64,000 nucleotides of DNA from a virus, in the IMG/VR virus record IMGVR_UViG_3300035034_001742, positions 1 to 64,000 of that record. One strand, written 5' to 3'. How positions within the stretch are numbered: the stretch's first letter is position 1; the number at the start of each line of letters is the position of its first letter. A model generated the notes under the pieces. It ran no database searches and was not told the origin of the DNA. It worked only from the letters and a program-made list of their open reading frames with translations. Below, piece after piece: positions 8,521 to 16,202 of this stretch. The translations under genes and the position numbers were made by a program.

Positions 8521-9485
8521 AAATTACCTTTCATTCTGCATTGCGTTCGTATTCACTCACTGCATGCATAACTCAGTTAATTTATTAGCTTTATTGATCT
8601 TCTAAGAGAATAGCTTTAATGTTTAAGTTTAATATTTGTTTTTATATTGCTTTTAATTATTAACTACTACATGGCTATTCTTGATTAAGACTGGCTCAGA
8701 ATTCGCTGTTGCCAGCGAAAGTCTAAGAGAAACCACGAACTTGATTCAGCGCGGGCGAAACTAGGCCATTAAACGTGAAGCTTTATTATCGCAACCGAGG
8801 CGGGTATCGTCTTCCTCTTAGTCTATCGTGATTGCGTTCGCAATCAATACCGCTACCTGCTAAAAACCTAATGGCTAGTTAAAAGCAAGCTCCTGTTGCC
8901 GCTCGCCAAGCGAATTGCTTGCTTGATATTTTTATCAGAGCTAGTGTATTCAGTTGGGTCATCACTCTCTTAATTGCAGAGCAGGATCCAATTTACTCGA
9001 GTGCTTTTACATCCTGTGAATCGTCAGTAACGACTGAGTACCGAGCACGGACCCCGGCAAGAAGGATGTATTATGTCAAAGCTATCTCAAGTGTCGAAGA
9101 AACGTTTGTTATCATTGCACGGACATATCCTATGCAGTACGTTCTTCTGTGGCAACCCAGATCATATTTTAATAACCTACACGATCAACTTCTTCGCTAG
9201 GCACAAGGGTGATAATTTCTATTAACAATAGCCTTTCGGCACAGAGCCACTTTTGGTATTCACTCAATTATTTTTTGGTTTATAATTTTGTTGTAATGCT
9301 GTGGACCTAATGTACCTTGCATAACGGTGTACATATATTGGGACTTTAGTAACCTAAACGCTGATTTGTGGACCAGTGTTAACAATGCGTTAATGTTAAC
9401 CCTTGAGGTCTCTGGTATGTTTGATTGTACGATATGTGCATAGGATATAGGCTCGTCAACTCTATAACCGGTAAATTTTGTAACT
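8499..9485 (-). ncRNA. Candidate large structured RNA (about 1 kb), no convincing protein gene
   Basis: A gene-free kilobase in an otherwise packed genome. Many perfect inverted repeats are visible: 8607-8614/8674-8681, 8702-8708/8713-8719, 8759-8771/8869-8880 (12 bp, one bulge), 8830-8835/8840-8845, 8883-8890/8917-8924, 8924-8928/8933-8937, 9008-9015/9063-9070, and a 12-bp pair 300 nt apart, 9125-9136/9437-9448. A TTGACA-N17-TATACT promoter at 9492-9520 points into it from the right, favouring the minus strand. On that strand the 8702-8719 hairpin has a GCAA loop and another (near 9231-9240) a GAAA loop, both GNRA. An 11-bp direct repeat occurs at 8549-8559 and 9256-9266. Size and phage setting recall the giant RNAs GOLLD and ROOL, but I cannot match it to either consensus. 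Confidence 0.5.
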
Positions 9486-9491
9486 TCGAGT

Positions 9492-9520
9492 AGTATACAT
9501 TCGAACGCCGTAACTGTCAA
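9492..9520 (-). promoter_or_regulatory. Sigma70-type early promoter, TTGACA-N17-TATACT
   Basis: On the minus strand, TTGACA at 9520-9515, exactly 17 bases, then TATACT at 9497-9492. The predicted transcript starts near 9485 and runs leftward into the gene-free structured region. It is back to back with the late box at 9533-9540. The same AGGTTGACA context recurs at 17179-17186 and 22510-22517. Confidence 0.75.
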
Positions 9521-9532
9521 CCTCTTTTTTTA

Positions 9533-9540
9533 TATAAATA
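9533..9540 (+). promoter_or_regulatory. Late promoter, TATAAATA
   Basis: A perfect T4-type late box, 58 nt before the GIY-YIG gene, in the gap beside the divergent sigma70-type promoter. It should drive the four-gene unit ending at 12159. Confidence 0.8.
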
Positions 9541-9597
9541 GTAGAAAGTTGCAAATAATTATAATATTCTACTGAGCAAGCAAGGAAAAACTGATCT

Positions 9598-10008
9598 ATG
9601 TCAGATTACGGACACTGGACCCCAAAAAAACAGTTCGATCCTGAAGAGCATTATGGCTTTGTCTATCAGATAAAAAACATGATAACGGGCGAGAAGTACA
9701 TTGGGCAAAAACAGCTATGGTCCAAGTTTAAAAGGCCTCCTCTAAAAGGAAGAAAGAACAAACGTCATGCCACACGCGAAAGCGATTGGAAAAAGTACAC
9801 AGGAAGTTCAACCCGACTCAACGAAGACATTGAACAGTTAGGAAAGGATAAATTTACGTTTGCTATACTAGAGTTATATCAATCCAAGTGGGAACTAAGC
9901 TATGGTGAGTATAGCAAGATCATCAAAGAAGATGCAATCCCTAAAAATGAATATTACAACGGATTTTTAGGGCGCATTGGCGCTTGTCCATCTAAGGCAA
10001 AATACTAA
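9598..10008 (+). CDS. GIY-YIG domain protein, putative nuclease
   Basis: A 136-aa protein with a whole GIY-YIG-like fold in order: GFVY at residues 20-23, YIG at 34-36, a basic stretch, W-K-K-Y-T-G-S-S, a conserved glutamate within the helix SYGEYSKI, and a terminal YYN. These correspond to the family's tyrosines, arginine/lysine, glutamate and asparagine. GIY-YIG enzymes cut DNA; in T4 they include homing (Seg) enzymes and DenA. This one stands alone without a DNA-recognition tail, and is first in a late operon, which suggests a housekeeping or virion-linked role rather than homing. Whether it is catalytic cannot be judged from sequence alone. The ATG at 9598 follows an AAGGA site. Confidence 0.72.
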   Translation: MSDYGHWTPKKQFDPEEHYGFVYQIKNMITGEKYIGQKQLWSKFKRPPLKGRKNKRHATRESDWKKYTGSSTRLNEDIEQLGKDKFTFAILELYQSKWELSYGEYSKIIKEDAIPKNEYYNGFLGRIGACPSKAKY

Positions 10009-11255
10009 TGAGATTTTTAGATATATTTTTATCGGAAAGCAGGAAGTCCGAATTACTTGCAACACAGCAAGGACCAAAATTGTTGTCCGCATTAAAAAAA
10101 GATAGACTTGCTGACCAATCAATGACTGCTGACCAGTTAACTCTTGAGCTTGAATCAATGGATCCGCTCAAAGGAAAATCATTGCAATGGCTGGTCAACC
10201 GATATGCGGAGGGCAATTTTAAATTAGAAGATGCCCCACGTGTATCAACATCACTATCCGATTTTGCAAAAAAGAAAAATCAACTAGCAAAGAAAGACCT
10301 CAATCAATACCGGTCGTTGTCTGAGCTGGAAGATGCAGTTGAAGATGCAGTTGAAGTGAAAAGTAAAAAACAGCAAAAGGCAGAAATAAAAACCGAAGGT
10401 GCCGATGTGGTATACAAATCGAGTACGTACAGCATTGTTAAATTAAAAACCGAGGAAGCCGCATGTTATTACGGAAAGGGTACCAAGTGGTGCACTGCCT
10501 CTGATAATAACAACATGTTCAATCGATACAACGACGAGGGGCCGATTTATGTAATACTTGATCACGTCAACAATCGCAAGTTTCAGGTGCAGGTGACTAC
10601 TGCTCAATTCATGGATGAAAAAGACGAACCGGTAGATTACCAGCGATTAAGAAAACAGTATCCTGCAATGCAAAAAATTGCTGTACATGATGCTAATGAC
10701 TGGATCAAAGGCGTAGACATCGAAGATCACGAGCAGTTAGCTGACACAATTATACGATTAGCTAACGATGTATTCGGCGGGCGGTGGCCTGAGGCCGAAG
10801 ACGTAATCAGTGAAGATGGTGTGCTGGCATACAACTATGCAATATATATACTCAAACAACCATGGCCAGCAGCCGAAGCCGCCATTGCCGCCGATGCCGG
10901 GGCTGCATACCGGTATGCAAAGGGTGTACTCAAACAACCATGGCCAGCAGGCGAAGCCGCCATTGCAACCAAGCCCATAAGTGCATACAACTATGCAAGT
11001 GATGTAATCAAAGGACCATGGTCAGCAGGCGAAGCCGCCATTGCTACCGATCCCTACTCTGCTTACAACTATGCAAAACGTGTACTCAAAAAACAATGGC
11101 CAGCAGGTGAAGCCGCTATTGCAACCATTGCTGGATTTGCATATCAGTATGCAAGAGATGTAATCAAAAAACCATGGCCCGCAGGCGAAGCCGCTATTGC
11201 ATCCGAGCCTTACTATGCACGCCAATACCAAGAGCGATTCGGAATACAACTATGA
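10008..11255 (+). CDS. Repeat protein with capsid-targeting-like N-terminus
   Basis: 415 aa in three parts. Residues 1-10 (MRFLDIFLSE) look like the capsid targeting sequences of T4 internal proteins and end in an LxE site for protease gp21. Residues about 125-215 contain YGKGTKWCTA and GPIYVI, a pattern seen in other phage proteins of unknown role. From residue 274 come five 26-residue repeats with the core PWPAGEAAIA and a preceding AYxYAxxVLK helix; a degenerate copy precedes them and a partial one ends the protein. The repeats probably form an alpha-solenoid. ATG overlaps the previous stop (TAATG) and the stop overlaps the next ATG. Function unknown; delivery with phage DNA is an inference from the N-terminus. 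Confidence 0.72.
   Translation: MRFLDIFLSESRKSELLATQQGPKLLSALKKDRLADQSMTADQLTLELESMDPLKGKSLQWLVNRYAEGNFKLEDAPRVSTSLSDFAKKKNQLAKKDLNQYRSLSELEDAVEDAVEVKSKKQQKAEIKTEGADVVYKSSTYSIVKLKTEEAACYYGKGTKWCTASDNNNMFNRYNDEGPIYVILDHVNNRKFQVQVTTAQFMDEKDEPVDYQRLRKQYPAMQKIAVHDANDWIKGVDIEDHEQLADTIIRLANDVFGGRWPEAEDVISEDGVLAYNYAIYILKQPWPAAEAAIAADAGAAYRYAKGVLKQPWPAGEAAIATKPISAYNYASDVIKGPWSAGEAAIATDPYSAYNYAKRVLKKQWPAGEAAIATIAGFAYQYARDVIKKPWPAGEAAIASEPYYARQYQERFGIQL
10827..11216 (+). repeat. Five tandem 78-bp coding repeats
   Basis: Units start at 10827, 10905, 10983, 11061 and 11139. Each encodes 26 residues with the core PW(P/S)A(G/A)EAAIA. The DNA is similar enough between units (for example the ccatggccagcaggcgaagc core) that copy number could change by recombination. 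A diverged unit precedes and a partial unit follows. Confidence 0.9.
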
Positions 11256-11695
11256 GATTATATGACCTAATAAATGAAGAAGTATTAAAAAAGCATGAAC
11301 ACGGATTTGGATTTTCCGAATACGAAGGTTCGATATATAGCTTAGTTGGTGGCTCGCGTTCGGGTAGTAGTTCCGCAGGGTTGACTCGGTTGAAATACGA
11401 TATAATCGACAGAGAAACAATGATTGCAACAGACGACTACGAACAATCAAAACGTGGATATGTTGAGTTGTTTGTCAATAATAGCGGCGGGATAGACGGG
11501 CTAGTAAATATTGTGCTTCCTGTTAAAGGTCGCAAACAAGGACTCGGCGCCAGCGTTATAAAAGACCTTGTTGATACTGCCGGTGGCTCGTTAAAGATAT
11601 ATGATATTCAACCTAAAGCAAAGGGCTTCTGGAAAAAGGTGGGTGCAGAGTTAACAAAACGTGGTTCTCCTTACGATGCGATTATAACAAACTAA
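11252..11695 (+). CDS. GNAT-like acetyltransferase with capsid-targeting-like N-terminus
   Basis: 147 aa from the ATG at 11252, which overlaps the previous stop (ATGA). A longer frame from 11174 would overlap the repeat gene by 82 nt and is not favoured. The C-terminal half reads GRKQGLGASVIKDLVD, matching the acetyl-CoA loop R/Q-x-x-G-x-G of GNAT enzymes, and then YDIQPKAKGFWKKVGAE, matching the later A-xx-FW-xx-G-AE element. The first ten residues (MRLYDLINEE) again resemble a T4-type capsid targeting sequence, with INE as a possible gp21 cut site. If so, an acetyltransferase would enter the host with the DNA. Fold assignment is from motifs only; the N-terminal half is unrecognised. Confidence 0.6.
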   Translation: MRLYDLINEEVLKKHEHGFGFSEYEGSIYSLVGGSRSGSSSAGLTRLKYDIIDRETMIATDDYEQSKRGYVELFVNNSGGIDGLVNIVLPVKGRKQGLGASVIKDLVDTAGGSLKIYDIQPKAKGFWKKVGAELTKRGSPYDAIITN

Positions 11696-12159
11696 TGAGA
11701 CTATCTGAACTAGAGAAAACGCGCACAACTAATCCGTTGAACAACGGCACAGTCGATGATAGAGCGTGGGAAATTATGGATGTTTTCGATGATGTTCAAG
11801 CAGACTTGTCTGATGAATTAAAACTGATCAATCCCGAAATACATCGTGATGAATTGGTTGCACAGCTTGTAAGACTTCGACGAGAATGCGGAAGAACCAC
11901 AACTATTGCAATCGATAAGCTAATATCAATAGAGCCTGATTTTAGCAAGGCCCATGTCGACAAAATAACAGGATCCGATACCAAACTGCCTCTGGTATTT
12001 AAAATTAAAAATGAATACGTTATTGCCGATGGTAATCACCGTATAATAGCAAAATATCTTTCCGGTGACAAAACAGTTGCGGTAAATTCAGTTGATATTA
12101 AAGACTTTGTAGATTTAGTAGATACATATTATCGTGCAAGAACAAAAAAAGGCGCATAA
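11695..12159 (+). CDS. ParB/sulfiredoxin-fold-like protein
   Basis: 154 aa, coupled to the previous gene by TAATG. The C-terminal half contains LPLVFKIKNEYVIADGNHRI followed by AKYLSGDKTVAVNSV, the pattern of ParB-N/sulfiredoxin-like domains (ligand strand, then DGNHR and a helix). Such domains bind nucleotides and may act as nucleases, CTPases or kinases; which applies here is unknown. The start MRLSELEKTR is similar to the two preceding proteins and carries an LSE/ELE site. The stop codon lies in the loop of the terminator at 12148-12168, so this is the last gene of the late unit. Confidence 0.65.
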   Translation: MRLSELEKTRTTNPLNNGTVDDRAWEIMDVFDDVQADLSDELKLINPEIHRDELVAQLVRLRRECGRTTTIAIDKLISIEPDFSKAHVDKITGSDTKLPLVFKIKNEYVIADGNHRIIAKYLSGDKTVAVNSVDIKDFVDLVDTYYRARTKKGA

Positions 12160-12168
12160 AGCGCCTTT
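12148..12168. terminator. Shared terminator between converging units
   Basis: An 8-bp stem (aaaggcgc with gcgccttt) and 5-nt loop. On the minus strand the stem is followed by a run of T's, giving a strong terminator for the g55-g47-g46 unit. On the plus strand the T run is only three, so it would be weaker for the late unit. Confidence 0.8.
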
Positions 12169-12174
12169 GTGCAT

Positions 12175-13317
12175 TTAAACAATAGCAGTTACATCAAACT
12201 CAATGTTAAACTTTGTTTTTAATCTAATTTCTTCGACCAGCGTAGCTTTAATTGCATCAACATGTTCGTTAGTAAATGTTAATCCCATTACAAAATCAAA
12301 ATAACTCACAACATCTTCGTCGTTGAAGTTTTCTATATTTTCAACAAGCCAATCTGTTGTTCTTGTATAATGTGCCTCAGATACCCAGTGATAAGGAATC
12401 CAGCAACACTCTCCACGTTCGAATCTTCTGAACCAACCTTGTATATCATCACTCTGGTGTGTCTTGTGTATAATCTTGTGGCCGTCTTCGCCCATTACAA
12501 TACAGCCTAGCATTTCATTAACATCGGATGCTTCTAAGTTTTTATAAGACATCTTGTTCATGTACGTGCTAGGCTCCTTGCCGTTTTTGTGTACGGACTT
12601 AGCATTGACAAATAAAGCGTGATGAATGGTGTAACTGTTAACAACCTTTTCACGTTGTTCAATATCATTGTAAAGCGATAAGCCTTCACATGATGTTTTG
12701 GTAAATGTATCAAACAATGGGCGTTGATGCATGTTGGCACCATACATTAACACACGCAAGAAGTGACTGTTCTCTTGCCGAAAGCCACGACTACGCTTCA
12801 TTTTAGCAGTTCTTACGTCCGGCGACTTCTGATATGCCAACCGTCCTTTGCTTGAACCCTGGTGACGTATGTGAGTTTCTTTGGTGGCAGGTCGTGTGTC
12901 TTTGCTGGTTATAAAAAAGTCAAAGCGATCTACAATGGTATCGTCTAAGTTCCTGTAGCTTAAATACTTGCATTTGCCGTAAATATAACCCGTATATGAT
13001 GGGTTTTTGTGGTCTGGTTCGCCTGCGTACTGCTCTGCGTAAGCGGCTTTTAAAAGTGCGTTAAAAAACTCTTTATTGGCGTCTATGCCAAGTGGAATAA
13101 TACCCTTATTGATAAAGTAAACAACACCACGCCCTTGTTTAAAAGAGTAGTATTCACGTTTATCAATATCGGCGATATCTTGTGTTTCTTTGCCTAGTAG
13201 GCATTGTTTTGCGAGGTTGTTCAATACAGGGCGTATTGCTTCATTAAAAGCGATCTGACCGTCCATCTCATATAGATTAAAACTTTGGCCATTGAATTGG
13301 TAATCACGAAGTGACAT
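12175..13317 (-). CDS. Unknown 380-aa protein, last gene of the g55-g47-g46 unit
   Basis: I do not recognise this protein. It is 380 aa, soluble-looking, with no signal peptide or membrane helix. The middle (residues about 145-185) is basic, with SSKGRLAYQKSPDVRTAKMKRSRGFRQ split by few acidic residues, which would suit nucleic-acid contact. The rest is rich in aromatic residues and His. ATG at 13317. It is separated from g46 by an 84-bp gap with a 10-bp inverted repeat, and ends at the minus-strand terminator. Its place in a recombination/late-sigma operon suggests a DNA or transcription role, which is inference. Confidence 0.65.
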   Translation of the reverse strand: MSLRDYQFNGQSFNLYEMDGQIAFNEAIRPVLNNLAKQCLLGKETQDIADIDKREYYSFKQGRGVVYFINKGIIPLGIDANKEFFNALLKAAYAEQYAGEPDHKNPSYTGYIYGKCKYLSYRNLDDTIVDRFDFFITSKDTRPATKETHIRHQGSSKGRLAYQKSPDVRTAKMKRSRGFRQENSHFLRVLMYGANMHQRPLFDTFTKTSCEGLSLYNDIEQREKVVNSYTIHHALFVNAKSVHKNGKEPSTYMNKMSYKNLEASDVNEMLGCIVMGEDGHKIIHKTHQSDDIQGWFRRFERGECCWIPYHWVSEAHYTRTTDWLVENIENFNDEDVVSYFDFVMGLTFTNEHVDAIKATLVEEIRLKTKFNIEFDVTAIV

Positions 13318-13345
13318 GTTTGTATATCCTTATACGTTTGGATTA

Positions 13346-13378
13346 GTTACAAGCAGGTATGATAACGTTGCTTGTAAC
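13346..13378. repeat. 10-bp inverted repeat between g46 and the orphan gene
   Basis: Arms 13346-13355 and 13369-13378 (gttacaagca / tgcttgtaac), 13-base centre. There is no T run on either side, so an operator, RNA-stability hairpin or attenuator is more likely than a terminator. Confidence 0.5.
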
Positions 13379-13400
13379 TGTGTCCGTGGTTATTTTATTT

Positions 13401-15176
13401 TTAAACTAAATTTGTATCGGTATTCTCGAAACTTGTAAAACCTCCCTCTTTAATTACCTTAAGAACGCTTGATACTCTACCGATAAGTTCATCACGGTGA
13501 CTGATTAAATATATGCATCGTTGATTCTCGCGTGTCATGCGTTTGAGCACTCCTAACGAATTTTCAACTCCGCTTGTGTCTAATCCACCGTCGATTAATT
13601 CATCAATAAACAATAAATTAATCTTACCATTTAAGCTTTCGTATACATCACGGAATGCCCATGACAGTGAAAGTATTAACCTTGTTCTTTCACCGCGGCT
13701 TAAATTATCAAAGTCGAACTCACGTCCGTATTGTGATATTTCAACTTCTAGATCGGATCTAAACTTAACATCATGTGGCAAGCCAACTTTAGACAAGTAT
13801 GACGACAGTCTGCTATTCAAGTACGACAAGTTTTGATCTATGATCTTCTTACGAATAAAGCTGTCCTTGCTGGTTAACAATTTAAGTAAAAAGTCCTGAT
13901 GATCTTTTAACGTAGTATAGTTGTTAATTGTTTCAAAGTCAACCTCTTGAAGACCATCTTTGCGTAAATCTACAATTTGATCAGTGAACGGGTTGACATT
14001 TGTTATTTCCTTTTCAAGGTCGTTTGCTAATGTATCAAGTACAGTCTTGTGATGGTATGCATCGTCAACAGAAGAGTAAAATGTTTTAACCAGTTGGGCT
14101 GGTTCCGCAAGCGACTCAAGCTCTTTGGTAAACTTGTCTATATCAACTTGACATTCGACAATTTTAGCTTGTGCATCATTGTATTGCGTTTTGTACATTG
14201 CAACTATTTCTTCATGTGCTTCATCAGCAAGGCCTTGTTTGCAAGTGGGACACTCTTTGCTATCATGCGTGGTGTTCATCTTGTCTTCGGCTTGCTCACT
14301 GGTTTTCTGGAATGACTTTATCTTCCAATTAACTGATGACAACTCTTTTTCAGCCCACTGTATGGTAGACGATAACTCTTTGCTAATTGCATTTGACTTA
14401 TGGTACTCGATCTCTTGTTCAATATCGAGTTCATATAAGCTCTCGAGTTCACTTTGAGTGTTATTAATTTTAGCTGTGTGACTTCTATCCCATGTCTTGC
14501 TTTTGAGTTCAAGAGAAGATATATTCTTTTCGATTCTTTTGTTTGAATCTTGCACGGCTATAATTTTAAACTCTTCTTCCTTGATGCGATCGCGTGTTAA
14601 CTTGACCAGCACTTTGAGAACTTCTGCCTTTTCGGTTAGCTTGGTAATACCTAGCAACTGTTCTATAATGGCACGCTGGTCGTTAGCACGCATGCTCAAG
14701 AACGGTTCGTTGTACGTGTTCAGCGCAACAATTTGTCTGAACATGGTGTGCGACAATCCGATGATGCGTTCTATCTCGTATTGAGTTAGTCGACTATCAC
14801 CCTGCGCCTCATCCGTTTCTTCTTCGCCGAACTCTTGCCCGTTAGCAATGAACTTGAATATGTTTGGCTTACGACCGCGTTCAATGCGATAGTGTATTCC
14901 ATTCTTTTCAAACTCAAGTGTTACTATCATTGACTTTTGATTAACTTTGTTGACCAGGTTGTCTTTGCGTATCTTGACAATGGCCTCCCCATACAATGCG
15001 TATGACAAGGCGTTTATGATTGTAGTTTTACCTACACCATTTCTCGAGTCGTTGCCACCAAGGTCTAGGTTTTCACCTAGAACCAACACCAGTTCGTCAT
15101 CGACAAACTGGATTGCTTGGCTAACATTACCGACACTGAGAAAGTTTTTAATTGTGACATTGTGTACTTTAAACAT
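13401..15176 (-). CDS. 46: Recombination endonuclease subunit gp46 (Rad50/SbcC family)
   Basis: ATPase subunit of the gp46/gp47 nuclease that resects DNA ends for recombination-dependent replication. From the ATG at 15176 it has 591 aa (T4: 560). Motifs in order: Walker A RNGVGKTT at residues about 45-52, long coiled coils around a zinc hook CPTC (309-312), ABC signature LSRGERTRL near 490 and Walker B LLFIDEL near 515. A frame extension to 15212 exists, but 15176 matches the expected start (FKVHNVTIKNF) and begins one base after the g47 stop. It is co-transcribed with g47 and g55. Confidence 0.95.
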   Translation of the reverse strand: MFKVHNVTIKNFLSVGNVSQAIQFVDDELVLVLGENLDLGGNDSRNGVGKTTIINALSYALYGEAIVKIRKDNLVNKVNQKSMIVTLEFEKNGIHYRIERGRKPNIFKFIANGQEFGEEETDEAQGDSRLTQYEIERIIGLSHTMFRQIVALNTYNEPFLSMRANDQRAIIEQLLGITKLTEKAEVLKVLVKLTRDRIKEEEFKIIAVQDSNKRIEKNISSLELKSKTWDRSHTAKINNTQSELESLYELDIEQEIEYHKSNAISKELSSTIQWAEKELSSVNWKIKSFQKTSEQAEDKMNTTHDSKECPTCKQGLADEAHEEIVAMYKTQYNDAQAKIVECQVDIDKFTKELESLAEPAQLVKTFYSSVDDAYHHKTVLDTLANDLEKEITNVNPFTDQIVDLRKDGLQEVDFETINNYTTLKDHQDFLLKLLTSKDSFIRKKIIDQNLSYLNSRLSSYLSKVGLPHDVKFRSDLEVEISQYGREFDFDNLSRGERTRLILSLSWAFRDVYESLNGKINLLFIDELIDGGLDTSGVENSLGVLKRMTRENQRCIYLISHRDELIGRVSSVLKVIKEGGFTSFENTDTNLV

Positions 15177-15177
15177 T

Positions 15178-16191
15178 CTATAACTCGTTGTAGATTGAAA
15201 GAAGCTTAGCATTGTCGAAAGTTGAACTTTCTATGCTACTAAGTTGTTCCAGTACAATCTGATCGACTGTCTGGTGCTCAATTTCACCATCGAACTCATG
15301 TTCTTCGGCTTCCTTGGCATCGTGTAGCAATTTGAATTCGCGAATGTCGTAGTTCTCCATGAATGTCTCACGCAAAAAGTTTGCTTCTTCGTAAGTGATG
15401 TCTATGTCAAGTGTTACCTTGGCATACGTCTTCGGAAGCAAGTAATGATCAGTATCATCAAGCAACTTGGAAAGCCTACAAGTGACATACTTTGGACCAT
15501 CCGGCCAGTTCACATACTCGGGTTCGCCGTTCCACTCTAAAAACATTGCGCCACGGTCAAAGTCCCATGCATCAGCAAAGTTGTGCCCAAAGGGGTTACC
15601 AATGTAATGAACATTGCCACTTTGTTGTCGTTTGTGAAAGTGCCCACTGAATACATATTCCTGATGTACAAAATGCGTTCTGTTAATTTGTCCGTGATCG
15701 GGCATGTCAACCAATGCATTCATTTTAAATCCGGGTATCTCAAAGTGCCCAAACATGTATTTAGATTTAATCTTCTTAACTTCTTTCCATTCGTCTTCAA
15801 CTAGCCACGGAACAATAGCAACATCACCGTCTTGAAATAACTCGTCGACAATTTTTATGTTGTTAAATTCTGCGCCCATTATAAGCGAATGTATTTCACG
15901 CTTCTCACGATAAAATAAATCATGATTGCCAGTTATAATATAAACTTTTTCAAATGCATTGTTAAGCATTCTTAGCGCAGACATGGTATAGTTTAATGTG
16001 GAAACGTTAACGTTTGATCTATGATGGTGCCAATCACCCAAGAAGATGCATTTTTCGCACCCTCTTGACTTCGCTTCGATGATAAACCATTTTACAAAAT
16101 CTTCGCAGTCATTGTTATGAACGCGAGAGTTATGTTTATTACCAAAGTGAATATCAGTGAAGCAGGCCACGTGTTTAAATAGATTACTCAC
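15178..16191 (-). CDS. 47: Recombination endonuclease subunit gp47 (Mre11/SbcD family)
   Basis: Metallophosphoesterase nuclease subunit, 337 aa (T4: 339). The metal-binding motifs appear in family order: DIHFG near residue 13, GDWHHH near 52, GNHD near 93, then GHFE and GHFHKRQ in the second half. It works with gp46 on DNA ends. It lies between g55 and g46 in one minus-strand unit with only 11 and 1 nt gaps, the usual T4-like neighbourhood. Confidence 0.95.
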   Translation of the reverse strand: MSNLFKHVACFTDIHFGNKHNSRVHNNDCEDFVKWFIIEAKSRGCEKCIFLGDWHHHRSNVNVSTLNYTMSALRMLNNAFEKVYIITGNHDLFYREKREIHSLIMGAEFNNIKIVDELFQDGDVAIVPWLVEDEWKEVKKIKSKYMFGHFEIPGFKMNALVDMPDHGQINRTHFVHQEYVFSGHFHKRQQSGNVHYIGNPFGHNFADAWDFDRGAMFLEWNGEPEYVNWPDGPKYVTCRLSKLLDDTDHYLLPKTYAKVTLDIDITYEEANFLRETFMENYDIREFKLLHDAKEAEEHEFDGEIEHQTVDQIVLEQLSSIESSTFDNAKLLSIYNEL

Positions 16192-16202
16192 AATAATTCC
16201 TT

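Noticed and set aside
8919-9200. 93-aa plus-strand open frame
   Set aside because: It lies across many inverted repeats, has no ribosome site and no protein-like features.
9260-9520. 86-aa minus-strand open frame
   Set aside because: Its only early start is a TTG that coincides with the -35 box of the sigma70-type promoter, so the transcript would begin downstream of it. There is no ribosome site, and the frame lies in the structured region.
8499-9597. tRNA, tmRNA or group I/II intron
   Set aside because: No tRNA T-arm or cloverleaf, and no recognisable intron core or domain V, and the flanking sequence is not a split gene. A weak intron cannot be excluded without covariance models.
11174-11251. 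Upstream extension of the GNAT-like gene
   Set aside because: It would be a second reading of the repeat gene (MARRRSRYC...), whereas the ATG at 11252 is in a normal ATGA overlap.
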